Below are positions 1-6,805 of a DNA stretch of 16,170 nucleotides, one piece after another. The first letter of the stretch is position 1. Each line of letters starts with the position of its first letter. The DNA is taken from the NCBI GenBank assembly GCA_023459355.1, contig JAEWUM010000032.1:1-16170 (forward strand). The letters run 5' to 3'. The DNA comes from Bacteroidota bacterium (lineage in GTDB: Bacteria > Bacteroidota > Bacteroidia > Bacteroidales > Paludibacteraceae). Below the pieces are notes generated by a model. It was not told where the DNA came from. It saw nothing but the letters and a program-made list of their open reading frames with translations, and made no database searches. The position numbers and the translations under genes were made by a program.

Positions 1-176
1 ACCTTGTGTCCTTCTTCCACCACGATGGAAACTCCTTCGGGCGTAAGTCCCAGCCGTGTTTCAGCATGCGCGTTTTCACGCGGAATTCCTATCGACAGCC
101 GGGGTTGTCGAACAATTTCCCGGAGCAATGACTCTTCGGGGAAAAGCACCTTTTGCGAACTCGGATCTTGTCTCAT
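1..176 (-). CDS. ald: Alanine dehydrogenase, N-terminal fragment (cut by window edge)
   Basis: Reading the minus strand from an ATG at 174-176 gives 58 open codons that run off the left edge. Residues 29-34 read IGIPRE, followed by an Arg at 41 and LTPE at 44-47, then VVEEGHKV. This is the N-terminal signature of the alanine dehydrogenase / transhydrogenase alpha (AlaDh_PNT) family, and the Arg lies where the family's pyruvate-binding Arg is found. Alanine dehydrogenase interconverts L-alanine and pyruvate plus ammonia with NAD in the cytoplasm. About 28 residues precede the IGIP strand, which fits the longer Bacteroidota enzymes better than PntA. The gene has its own promoter-like site and looks unrelated to the defence genes upstream. 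Only about a sixth of the expected length is visible. The main alternative is a transhydrogenase alpha subunit or a saccharopine-dehydrogenase-like relative. Confidence 0.75.
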   Translation of the reverse strand, partial: MRQDPSSQKVLFPEESLLREIVRQPRLSIGIPRENAHAETRLGLTPEGVSIVVEEGHK

Positions 177-200
177 AGGAATTGGTTTTTGAATGGACTA

Positions 201-232
201 CAAAACTAACTGCAATTGTTGAGAATTGCAAG
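201..232 (-). promoter_or_regulatory. Putative promoter of the alanine dehydrogenase gene
   Basis: On the minus strand TAGTTTTG (201-208) matches the Bacteroidota -7 element TAnnTTTG. CTTG (229-232), 20 bp upstream, is a 3-of-4 match to the -33 TTTG. The predicted leader is roughly 20 nt before the ATG at 176. The match is by eye only. Confidence 0.5.
211..230. promoter_or_regulatory. Inverted repeat inside the ald promoter spacer, possible operator
   Basis: TGCAATT (211-217) and AATTGCA (224-230) are perfect 7-bp arms separated by 6 bp. They fall between the -7 and -33 elements, where a bound regulator would block polymerase. Alanine dehydrogenase genes are often controlled by Lrp/AsnC-type regulators, but nothing here identifies the protein. 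Confidence 0.35.
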
Positions 233-276
233 AGGGAGAGGCAGGTTTTTTAATTTAACTTCGCGAGACATGCCTG

Positions 277-300
277 GGTGCAAGAATCAACTCTTACACC
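277..300 (-). terminator. Hairpin spanning the hsdM stop codon (weak 3'-end signal)
   Basis: On the minus strand GGTGTAAGA and TCTTGCACC form a 9-bp stem with one G-U pair and a 6-nt loop, and the hsdM TAA lies inside the 5' arm. No U-tract follows, so it is not a canonical intrinsic terminator. It may mark or protect the transcript end. Confidence 0.25.
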
Positions 301-1784
301 GTTTTGTCTAATTTCGCCATTATTCCCCTGAAACTTTCCAATGCTGCTTCCAGATTCTCAACAATGTCCGATGCAATTTCATCAGGGTCAGGTAAATTAT
401 CAAGATCAGCCAATGATTTATCTTTAATCCAGGTGATGTCTAAACTTGTTTTATCCCTGGAAATGATTTCGTCATAGCTGAATCTTCGCCACTTTCCTTC
501 GGGATTGGTTACCGGATGATAGGTTTCATTCCGGACAAAACGATTGGCAGGATTATAACAGTTGATGAAGTCCTGTAGCACATCGATGTTTAATGGATTC
601 TTTTTGAGGGTATGATGTATATTGGTACGATAATCATACACCCAAACTTCTTTTGTCCACGGGTTTTTGTTGGCAGGTTTATTATCGAAAAATATCACAT
701 TGGCTTTTACTCCATTAGCATAGAAAATACCTGTGGGTAAACGTAGAATGGTATGCAAATCGGTTGTTTCGAGCAATTTCTTGCGCACGGTTTCACCTGC
801 ACCACCTTCAAAAAGGACATTATCCGGCACCACTACCGCTGCTTGCCCTGTTGTTTTCAGCATGGAGCGAATATGTTGCACAAAATTCAACTGTTTATTA
901 CTGGTCGTTGCCCAGAAGTCCTGCCGGTTGTAGGTAAGATCATCCTTTTCCTGCTCACCTTCTTCGTTGGTAAACGTCTGCGAACTCTTTTTGCCGAAAG
1001 GCGGATTTGCCAACACATAATCGTAAGTTACCGGTGAAGCAGCTATCAGCGCATCAGCTGGTGAGATAAAATTATCGCTGTCGATATCCCCGATATTGTG
1101 TAGAAACATATTCATCAGTGCCAAACGGCGGGTACTGGCGACAATTTCATTTCCATAAAAAGTTTCTAATTTCAGAAACTTATTCTGTTCTTTGTCTAAC
1201 TTGTGATTCTGCACCAGAAAATCATATGCAGCTAAGAAAAACCCGCCGGTACCACAGGCAGGGTCGGCGATGGTTTTTCTGGGTTGCGGTCGCACACACT
1301 CCACCATGGCACGAATCAACGGACGGGGAGTAAAATACTGACCTGCACCACTTTTCACATCCTGAGCGTTTTGCTCTAACAGTTTTTCGTAGATATCACC
1401 TTTCACATCGGCTCCCATCACGAGCCATTGTTCGCTGTTGATCATGTCAATGATCTTTGCCAACATGGCAGGGTCTTGTATCTTGTTCTGACTCTTGGTA
1501 AATATCTGCCCTAAAATTCCTTTCTGAGTACTGAGTTCACGCAACAAAGTAGCATAATGCAGTTCCAATTCAGCACCTTTTATGCTCGTCAGACTTTCCC
1601 ATTCGTATTCCTTCGGGATGTTTAACGAACGGTTGTAAGGTGGTTTGCTGTATTCATCTGCCATCTTCAAAAACAGCAGGTAAGTGAGTTGCTCCAGGTA
1701 ATCGCCATAACCCACGCCCACATCGCGGAGGGGATTACAGAATGACCAGACTTTGGAAACTATGGAGGAAGTGTTGTTGCTCAT
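294..1784 (-). CDS. hsdM: Type I restriction-modification system, methyltransferase subunit HsdM
   Basis: This 496-residue protein is the modification subunit of a type I restriction-modification complex. It transfers a methyl group from S-adenosylmethionine to adenine N6 in the site chosen by HsdS. Residues 1-140 resemble the helical HsdM N-terminal domain. GQYFTPR (148-154) is the usual lead-in to the catalytic domain, ADPACGTGG (173-181) is the SAM-binding motif I, and NPPFG (260-264) is the catalytic motif IV of gamma-class N6-adenine methyltransferases. The length is normal for HsdM and no lesion is visible. It is the last gene of the defence cluster, starting 10 bp after the SEC-C gene, so it is probably cotranscribed with it. 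No separate promoter was found. It is separated from its partner hsdS by about 2.2 kb of other genes, which is unusual. Confidence 0.95.
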   Translation of the reverse strand: MSNNTSSIVSKVWSFCNPLRDVGVGYGDYLEQLTYLLFLKMADEYSKPPYNRSLNIPKEYEWESLTSIKGAELELHYATLLRELSTQKGILGQIFTKSQNKIQDPAMLAKIIDMINSEQWLVMGADVKGDIYEKLLEQNAQDVKSGAGQYFTPRPLIRAMVECVRPQPRKTIADPACGTGGFFLAAYDFLVQNHKLDKEQNKFLKLETFYGNEIVASTRRLALMNMFLHNIGDIDSDNFISPADALIAASPVTYDYVLANPPFGKKSSQTFTNEEGEQEKDDLTYNRQDFWATTSNKQLNFVQHIRSMLKTTGQAAVVVPDNVLFEGGAGETVRKKLLETTDLHTILRLPTGIFYANGVKANVIFFDNKPANKNPWTKEVWVYDYRTNIHHTLKKNPLNIDVLQDFINCYNPANRFVRNETYHPVTNPEGKWRRFSYDEIISRDKTSLDITWIKDKSLADLDNLPDPDEIASDIVENLEAALESFRGIMAKLDKTV

Positions 1785-1794
1785 ATTGAATCAT

Positions 1795-3408
1795 TTATTT
1801 ACCGCAGCATTTTTTATATTTCTTTCCACTACCACAGGGACAAGGTTCGTTTCGTCCCACTTTAGGCTTTTCTCCCGGGAGAGGCACTATCTTTTTCACG
1901 TCTTCATAAATATCTTCCACGTTTTCGTCGCCCTCCTCCTCATAATGGTAATCTTCATCATCACCCGTGTAATTGAACCAGTTTGCAATATAATACTGAT
2001 ATCTTTCGGTGATTGAATTGAAGATATCATGCTTGCGGTTAATTGTTTCAGGGCTGTTAATATCTTGCAGGCAGCGTTCGAGACTGCCACACACTCCTTT
2101 TGCGACCAAATTGAGATCATACAGTTTTGTTATTTCGGATTTAAGTTCTGATAACTTTATTCCTACAGCATCTGCAACGAAAAACGCGATTAATTCGTTG
2201 TCAATAATATCATCATTCTCGTTATTGGCTATCCAGAAATCAAAAACACGTTTGTACCAATCAACCACTTCTGCCCTTCTTCCCGGCTGATGAAGTACAA
2301 TCTGTTCAACCATTTGGCTAATACATGATTTTGAATACGTGTAACCATTAGGTTCAACTACAAAATCATACAGTTTATCCAATTTGTCATGAGCGACGGG
2401 ATACAGAAGCTCCCAAAACCCATCGGTTATAAAATCACCAAACCAAATTTCGAGGTAATCACGATCCTGTCGTAAAACATCCAAAATTATGTCAACGCTA
2501 CTGTCATCATTCAATTCAACAAGTAATAATAACGCGTGCATCACCAGTTCATGCGTTTGCTCATCCCAGTCCATATCCCTGAAAACTTCAACACGTGCCA
2601 TACTATCATAAATCACTTTGTGCAAATCAGCAAGTAGGGTTTCGCGTGGTAAATTGAGGATTTCAGTTATAACTTGTTGGTCAATCTTCAGGCTATTGCA
2701 ATACAACTGATTGATTATCGCATGATTAAAAACGGGCTTCTTGGTCGATGGTTCTACAAGCTTTTTCGGAATAAAATCTGGGGTACGAAGGTCTGCCCAC
2801 TCCTCTTTCTGTCGTTTAAGACTTTGTTGCAAGTTCACAGCCATAATTTGACGGTCTAATTCAAAGATGTTCAGCCCTAAATCAAACTCTTTATTCAGCT
2901 TTTCAATAATATCCAACCGGACTTGTGCCTGTTCAGTATTTTCAATTTCAATAAAATAATTGAATGCAGTTTGCATAAAATTAATCACCTCGCCAATAAA
3001 AAATTCGTCACGTTCAGGATAGAGAGCATTTAATTCCATTGTTTCACCCAATATTTCAGGCACTTTATCGTACTCACCATTTTTAATGCTGATATTGGCT
3101 TCGTTTAATTTGCCATATAAATACTCCGGATGCAGACTTACAATCCTGCGATTGATCTCTGCCGCCATAAAATGATTGCCCTGCATGTCGTAGAGCGTTG
3201 ATAAATAATTTTTGAATTGAGGAATAAATGGATACTTTCTTATCAAATCGTTTAATTCCTTAATCGCACTGTTTTTCTTTTTCTGCACTTTAATCCCCAA
3301 TTCTTCTAATTTTTCTTGAATTTCCGGGGTTATATCGTATAATTTGTGGACGACTTCATTAGAAGCAGTAATTTTATAACCTGAAATTTGCAAAATTTTA
3401 TTGTCCAT
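1795..3408 (-). CDS. TPR-like protein with C-terminal SEC-C zinc motif, function unknown
   Basis: The predicted protein has 537 residues from the chosen ATG. Residues about 48-125 look like helical TPR-type repeats (paired helices with Y/L/A positions and Pro after each pair). The middle is helical with no recognised motif. A strongly acidic segment (about 477-505) leads to the C-terminal SEC-C motif, CPCGSG at 523-528 and CC at 534-535, a CxCx8CC zinc-binding knuckle known from SecA and from many accessory proteins. No catalytic motif was recognised. An in-frame ATG at 3468 would add 20 residues. I prefer 3408 because the added residues look unlike a folded N-terminus, but neither start has a clear ribosome site. 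It lies between the dinD remnant and hsdM, 10 bp from the latter, so it probably belongs to the restriction operon. A role as an adaptor in that locus is inference only. Confidence 0.75.
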   Translation of the reverse strand: MDNKILQISGYKITASNEVVHKLYDITPEIQEKLEELGIKVQKKKNSAIKELNDLIRKYPFIPQFKNYLSTLYDMQGNHFMAAEINRRIVSLHPEYLYGKLNEANISIKNGEYDKVPEILGETMELNALYPERDEFFIGEVINFMQTAFNYFIEIENTEQAQVRLDIIEKLNKEFDLGLNIFELDRQIMAVNLQQSLKRQKEEWADLRTPDFIPKKLVEPSTKKPVFNHAIINQLYCNSLKIDQQVITEILNLPRETLLADLHKVIYDSMARVEVFRDMDWDEQTHELVMHALLLLVELNDDSSVDIILDVLRQDRDYLEIWFGDFITDGFWELLYPVAHDKLDKLYDFVVEPNGYTYSKSCISQMVEQIVLHQPGRRAEVVDWYKRVFDFWIANNENDDIIDNELIAFFVADAVGIKLSELKSEITKLYDLNLVAKGVCGSLERCLQDINSPETINRKHDIFNSITERYQYYIANWFNYTGDDEDYHYEEEGDENVEDIYEDVKKIVPLPGEKPKVGRNEPCPCGSGKKYKKCCGK

Positions 3409-3473
3409 ACCTAAATCTATTTTATTTATTGAGTTAAATCTTATCTGGCAATGCCGATACAAAATCAAAATAA

Positions 3474-3557
3474 TTAGCGCGGCTTTTCAAGCAACAAAGC
3501 AATCCGGTAATCGTAATTTGTAAAGCAGGTGCCGTAGATTTGAATGATGTTCTTCAT
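3474..3557 (-). CDS. 27-codon ORF after truncated dinD, doubtful gene or remnant
   Basis: A minus-strand ATG at 3557 lies 2 bp past the dinD stop and opens a 27-codon frame ending in TAA at 3474. The peptide contains GTCFTNYDYRIALLLEKPR. No family was recognised. It may be a relic of coding sequence left by the rearrangement that truncated dinD, or chance. The tight spacing (TAA-TA-ATG) would permit translational coupling. Confidence 0.25.
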   Translation of the reverse strand: MKNIIQIYGTCFTNYDYRIALLLEKPR

Positions 3558-3559
3558 TA

Positions 3560-3910
3560 TTACTCGTCTAACATTAGTTTGTTGTAGTTTTTTAACCTTT
3601 TCAGTTGTTCCCGTTCGATGTTAGAAATACTTTTACAGGCATAACGGGTAAGTTTGTAATCAACAATTGGCTTGGAGGCAGCTCCTGCCTTTACGATTTT
3701 GCTGACCTCAGCAAAATGATCAACTACCTCATATCCACTATTTTTGCAGGCGAGTATTGCCCGCTGCAGTACTTTTTCGAAATTGCGCCACTGCTTATAG
3801 TTAAGTACTACCGCTAATTCGCGGGCATTCCAGAACTCCGATGATCTATCGTCCGAAAAATGCTTTATTGTTTCGAATGGTTTGTATTCTATTGCTTCTA
3901 AATTACTCAT
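3560..3910 (-). CDS. dinD: Truncated DinD-like (DNA-damage-inducible protein D) N-terminal domain
   Basis: The 116-residue product matches the start of DinD. It has FETIKHF (13-19), then EFWNARELAVVL, KVLQRAILACKNSG, DHFAEVSKIV and LTRYAC near residue 90, in the family's order. Family members are about 270-290 residues long and continue after RYAC with a conserved long helical region. Here the sequence changes to a short charged tail (ISNIEREQLKRLKNYNKLM) and stops, so more than half of the protein is missing. The N-terminal domain is BRO-N-like, and E. coli dinD is an SOS-induced gene of uncertain role. dinD homologues are common cargo next to hsdS genes. It starts 25 bp after hsdS with no promoter of its own visible. 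It could be a pseudogene or a retained single-domain protein; I favour a remnant. Confidence 0.75.
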   Translation of the reverse strand: MSNLEAIEYKPFETIKHFSDDRSSEFWNARELAVVLNYKQWRNFEKVLQRAILACKNSGYEVVDHFAEVSKIVKAGAASKPIVDYKLTRYACKSISNIEREQLKRLKNYNKLMLDE

Positions 3911-3935
3911 TTTGTATGTTGTTAAGATTTACGAT

Positions 3936-5153
3936 TTATACTAACTTCCCCTCAAACGCCTTTTTCAAAATGCTCTGCTTCAATGTATCAGCCTGCAGTA
4001 AGCTTTGGCTGATGGTTTCTGCTATTTTATCGCAAATGGTAAGTTTGGATTCGAGGATTTCGACGATTTGGTGCTGTTCTGATAAAGTACAATATGGTAT
4101 TTCAAAGTTTCGTAAAGAACTAAGGGAAACTGTTTTTTGGGCAGTACCAGTTGCAGCATTCTTAGCCTGACTATAAATATTGGGCGATTGAAGTAAATAA
4201 AATAACCATTTTTGATTGATTATTTCTTTTGGCCTTATTAATCCAATATGTCGCTGAAAACAAAACTCTTTATCAAAATCAATTAATATAGGGATTCCAA
4301 AAGAGCCTGTGACAGTATAAAGCACATCACCTTTTTGAGGCTTTCTATTGTATTTAAGATTAGAATAATATATAACATCGACCTTAAATGTCTCTGTAAA
4401 ATCTATTTTGTTTGTATTCTTATTTACATTAGAAATTGTAATAAAAGGAATTCCTTCATTAGATTTTGGTGGTGCTTGATGATCTCCATCAGATATTTCA
4501 TTCGAGACTTCCTTTAACTTCACCCACTTCCATCCCTCCGGCAACACCCCTTCATTCACTCCTTCATTCGTCAATCGCCCGTCAAACGCCGCCTTCAACA
4601 AACTCTGCCGATACACTTTCAGTTGTTGTTGCGCGGTAAGGAGTTGTTGTTTGCCATTTTCGAGGTCGCTCAGGAGTTCTTCAATTTTGGAAACGATGGC
4701 GAGTTGTTCGGGGAGAGGGGGGAGGAAAATATGTGTGTTTTCGAATTTTCCCTTTGTCACATGAACCATTCCAGACCCATGTGCCTTTGAGTATAATTCA
4801 GCTGTAATTTTATCAAGAGTGTAAAATAAAAATTTTTTGTTACATATGCTTTTGGGGACTACTTTAAAAATGTGTTGATTCAACCATGCCTTCTCCCCTT
4901 GCCAAATATAAACACCTAAGGATGCAGACCACGCGTATAACAAATCACCTTTCTTCAGCTCATATTTAGTTTCAAATTCTTTAGTTGAATAATTATAAGC
5001 CGCATCAGATTTATTTAAATTTTGAATTCTAATTATTGGAATTCCCGCACCCTCCCATTCAGTTGGTTTAAATGCACGGCCATTTATGTAGTCAGCTACC
5101 TCCCCCAACTTCTTAACTTGCCAGTGTTTTGGTATGTTATTTAGTTCACTCAT
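3936..5153 (-). CDS. hsdS: Type I restriction-modification system, specificity subunit HsdS
   Basis: The 405-residue protein recognises the split DNA target and assembles HsdM and HsdR. It has the standard two-half layout. The first target-recognition domain starts at HWQVKKLGEV (10-19). A conserved coiled-coil region follows LPPLPEQ (144-150) and ends with QSLLKAAFDGRLT (183-195). A second target-recognition domain starts at WKWVKLKEV, and a second helix ends at QSILKKAFEGKLV. The open frame extends to 5255, but the extra 34 residues overlap higA and look like noise. The ATG at 5151-5153 begins 4 bp after the higA stop and gives a normal N-terminus, so it was chosen. The target-recognition domains are visibly AT-rich, as usual for exchangeable specificity domains. 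The target sequence cannot be predicted from this reading. Confidence 0.93.
   Translation of the reverse strand: MSELNNIPKHWQVKKLGEVADYINGRAFKPTEWEGAGIPIIRIQNLNKSDAAYNYSTKEFETKYELKKGDLLYAWSASLGVYIWQGEKAWLNQHIFKVVPKSICNKKFLFYTLDKITAELYSKAHGSGMVHVTKGKFENTHIFLPPLPEQLAIVSKIEELLSDLENGKQQLLTAQQQLKVYRQSLLKAAFDGRLTNEGVNEGVLPEGWKWVKLKEVSNEISDGDHQAPPKSNEGIPFITISNVNKNTNKIDFTETFKVDVIYYSNLKYNRKPQKGDVLYTVTGSFGIPILIDFDKEFCFQRHIGLIRPKEIINQKWLFYLLQSPNIYSQAKNAATGTAQKTVSLSSLRNFEIPYCTLSEQHQIVEILESKLTICDKIAETISQSLLQADTLKQSILKKAFEGKLV
4545..4568 (-). repeat. Two tandem 12-bp repeats in the HsdS spacer
   Basis: On the coding strand AATGAAGGAGTG is followed directly by AATGAAGGGGTG (one mismatch), encoding NEGV-NEGV at HsdS residues 196-203. 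They sit just after the central helix and before the second target-recognition domain. This matches the position of the 12-bp (four-residue) repeats in EcoR124I/EcoDXXI HsdS, whose copy number sets the spacing between the two half-sites. Confidence 0.7.
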
Positions 5154-5157
5154 TCGG

Positions 5158-6267
5158 TTAATTAATAAATTCAGAATTAATCCGTTCCAGCACATTCTCA
5201 TTAAACAGGTTTTGGTTGGCATACGAGATTGATTTTTCATGTGCCAGTTTGCCAATAATCACAGCAGGATGTATGTGCAACCTAATAGAACAATCTTTAA
5301 TAGCCTGAATCGACAAGTAGTTAAGTTTTGGTTTCAGATAAGTATATATTTCCTGATGTTTCAGTTTGCTCGAAGCGAGTTCATTAGCTTCCTCTTCCAA
5401 CTCGTTTCTTTCTTCACTGTTAAAATTATCCACAAAGAAGGTCTCCGGGGAATTCAGATGATGAAGTATATGTCCAATTTCGTGTGCTACTGTAAACCAA
5501 AAATTATCAATCCTTTTGTAACGTGCCGTATAAACAATAACAGGATTACTGCCCGAAAAGAATGCAGCACCGTCCAAATAGGTTTTTTGGAGGTGGGGTA
5601 ACACAAAAAAGATTACACCTGCCTCGTTCAGTTTTTGTATAAAAAGATTGAACCCATTATCTAACATGGTGTATTCATTCAACTGATTGTATAACGTTAT
5701 CAATGCTTCGCGGTTGTATGCTGCAACTTTGTATTTAGGTGCGGTTAGCATGGCTTTGTGATACCAGGTGTAAGCATAGGCTGCATTATACTGATTAAAA
5801 CTTTCAGATTTACGTGCTAATAGTGGTGCAATTTTCATATCGAGCTCAGCAAAGTCGAGTTTTTCCAGCCCCCAAAAAGCGAGTACATTTTGGTACAAAG
5901 TATTGAAATCGGAGAAGTCGGGCAACCATCCTTTATGAATCATATCGCGCACAGGCATACGCTCATAAATCTTGGCTTTAATCTCAGCCTGAATTTGCTT
6001 TTCCGATTTCTCTGTTTCGAGCCATAAGCGATAATTTGCATCCAGATTTAACCAATACTGGGGCGATGTTTCAAAAACTTCTGCCAGGATTCTTGACATA
6101 TCAATAGTAAGGGCTTGCTTATCCTGAAGTATTTTGTTGAGATGTTTCAGGGTGACACCCATTACTTCACTTAAATCTTCCTGAGTCCAGCTGCGATATT
6201 CCATTTGTTCGCGGATGAAATATCCGGGACCAAATTTACGTGCAGGTCTTAATTTAGTTGTTGCCAT
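5158..6267 (-). CDS. higA: HigA-type antitoxin fused to ImmA/IrrE-family metallopeptidase domain
   Basis: The 369-residue protein has an N-terminal XRE/HigA helix-turn-helix (about 15-80: WTQEDLSEVMGVTLKHLNKIL, continuing to SPQYWLNLDANYRLW, the hallmark of HigA antitoxins). Its C-terminal domain carries the zinc-protease motif HEIGH at 262-266 and a downstream EEEAN segment at 291-295 that can supply the third ligand, as in ImmA/IrrE peptidases. Simple HigA proteins are about 90-110 residues, so this is the long, protease-bearing form. The helix-turn-helix probably neutralises the toxin and represses the operon. The protease could control turnover of the repressor or of another protein, as ImmA does for ImmR, but its substrate is unknown. 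It follows higB by 13 bp and precedes hsdS by 4 bp, so it is likely cotranscribed with both. Confidence 0.85.
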   Translation of the reverse strand: MATTKLRPARKFGPGYFIREQMEYRSWTQEDLSEVMGVTLKHLNKILQDKQALTIDMSRILAEVFETSPQYWLNLDANYRLWLETEKSEKQIQAEIKAKIYERMPVRDMIHKGWLPDFSDFNTLYQNVLAFWGLEKLDFAELDMKIAPLLARKSESFNQYNAAYAYTWYHKAMLTAPKYKVAAYNREALITLYNQLNEYTMLDNGFNLFIQKLNEAGVIFFVLPHLQKTYLDGAAFFSGSNPVIVYTARYKRIDNFWFTVAHEIGHILHHLNSPETFFVDNFNSEERNELEEEANELASSKLKHQEIYTYLKPKLNYLSIQAIKDCSIRLHIHPAVIIGKLAHEKSISYANQNLFNENVLERINSEFIN

Positions 6268-6280
6268 GTGTGGTAGTTTT

Positions 6281-6589
6281 TCAGGAATAATGATTTGAAA
6301 TTTCTATAATAATAAATTCGCCCACCAGATTGTCGGTTGTTTGCCATTCAACTATCATTTCCAGCCGATACTTTAGCTTTAACCGTATGGAGTATCTCGA
6401 TTCGTAGCCCTGAAGTTTTTCAAAATTCAATCCTTTATCATTCCACAAATCATATATATCATTTGCGGCCTCAATTTGTTGTATCCGAGCAAAGAACTTA
6501 TCAATTATATCTTTTGGTAATCTGTATTTCTTCGATTTACCATCAGTATAGAGTTTCTCTAAATCTTTATTATCAAATCTGATTTCCAT
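6281..6589 (-). CDS. higB: HigB/RelE-family toxin
   Basis: This 102-residue basic protein has the RelE/HigB layout. Two N-terminal helices (KDLEKLYTDGKSKKYRLPKDII and the following IIDKFFARIQQIEAA) precede FEKLQGYESRYSIRLKLKYRLEMIVEW and a final strand, VGEFIIIEISNHY. RYSIRLKLKYRL and the C-terminal E-SNHY match the HigB ribosome-dependent mRNA interferase pattern. It is encoded before its antitoxin, the usual HigBA order. ATG triplets at 6594 and 6599 are out of frame, so 6589 is the start. A promoter-like site lies immediately upstream, giving a very short predicted leader of about 8 nt. The length is normal and no lesion is visible. Confidence 0.85.
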   Translation of the reverse strand: MEIRFDNKDLEKLYTDGKSKKYRLPKDIIDKFFARIQQIEAANDIYDLWNDKGLNFEKLQGYESRYSIRLKLKYRLEMIVEWQTTDNLVGEFIIIEISNHYS

Positions 6590-6593
6590 TTCA

Positions 6594-6607
6594 TTTCATT
6601 TGCAAAA
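6594..6607. repeat. 14-bp direct repeat, copy 1 (downstream flank of the ABC-3C module)
   Basis: TTTCATTTGCAAAA here is identical to 9770-9783. The copies bracket the ABC-3C module, one before higB and one before the nuclease gene. Both overlap a promoter -7 element, so part of the identity reflects promoter consensus. Confidence 0.6.
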
Positions 6608-6633
6608 GTAATACTTTATTTGACATAAACAAC
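6603..6633 (-). promoter_or_regulatory. Putative promoter of higB-higA-hsdS
   Basis: On the minus strand TACTTTTG (6603-6610) fits TAnnTTTG exactly, and GTTG (6630-6633), 19 bp upstream, matches 3 of 4 positions of the -33 TTTG. Transcription would start about 6597. The 216-bp gap to the ABC-3C genes and this site suggest that higBA-hsdS and the genes after it form their own transcription unit. Confidence 0.55.
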
Positions 6634-6645
6634 ATACAAATATGT
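6632..6645. promoter_or_regulatory. Small palindrome at the higBA promoter, candidate HigA operator
   Basis: ACATA-CAAA-TATGT has perfect 5-bp arms around 4 bp and overlaps the -33 element. HigA-type antitoxins bind such short palindromes at their own promoters. Just upstream, TACTATT occurs twice (6645-6651 and 6663-6669), 18 bp apart, which may add further binding sites. Confidence 0.4.
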
Positions 6646-6789
6646 ACTATTAGGTTAAATAATACTATTGCCTTTTACCTATAAGTATAAAGCCATACAT
6701 TAGTTTTATGCGAAAACAATTTACCTCAATGAAATACAGTCATTTACCCTGCCATCACATCATTTAATTACATTTTGACAATTTATATT

Positions 6790-6805
6790 ATTGCAGAAAA
6801 GCAAT
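6790..6805 (-). terminator. Weak hairpin directly after the ABC-3C ATPase gene
   Basis: ATTGC-TTTTCT-GCAAT on the minus strand forms a 5-bp stem that begins right after the stop codon. It is followed by AT-rich sequence without a clear U-tract, so it is at best a weak terminator. The rest of the 216-bp gap to higB holds only the promoter and operator-like sites; no ORF or RNA gene was recognised. Confidence 0.2.

Noticed and set aside
4..192. A 62-codon plus-strand open frame at the left edge
   Set aside because: It is antisense to the partial alanine dehydrogenase frame, whose minus-strand translation shows clear family motifs. The plus-strand peptide has none.
3409..3562. Reading the dinD frame on past its stop as a continuation of DinD
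   Set aside because: The in-frame continuation contains successive stops and then a peptide with no visible DinD similarity, so I could not support a simple single-stop mutation.
5154..5255. N-terminal extension of HsdS by 34 residues (open frame to 5255)
   Set aside because: It overlaps higA in another frame, and its sequence is unlike any HsdS start. The ATG at 5153 gives a standard N-terminus and 4-bp spacing.
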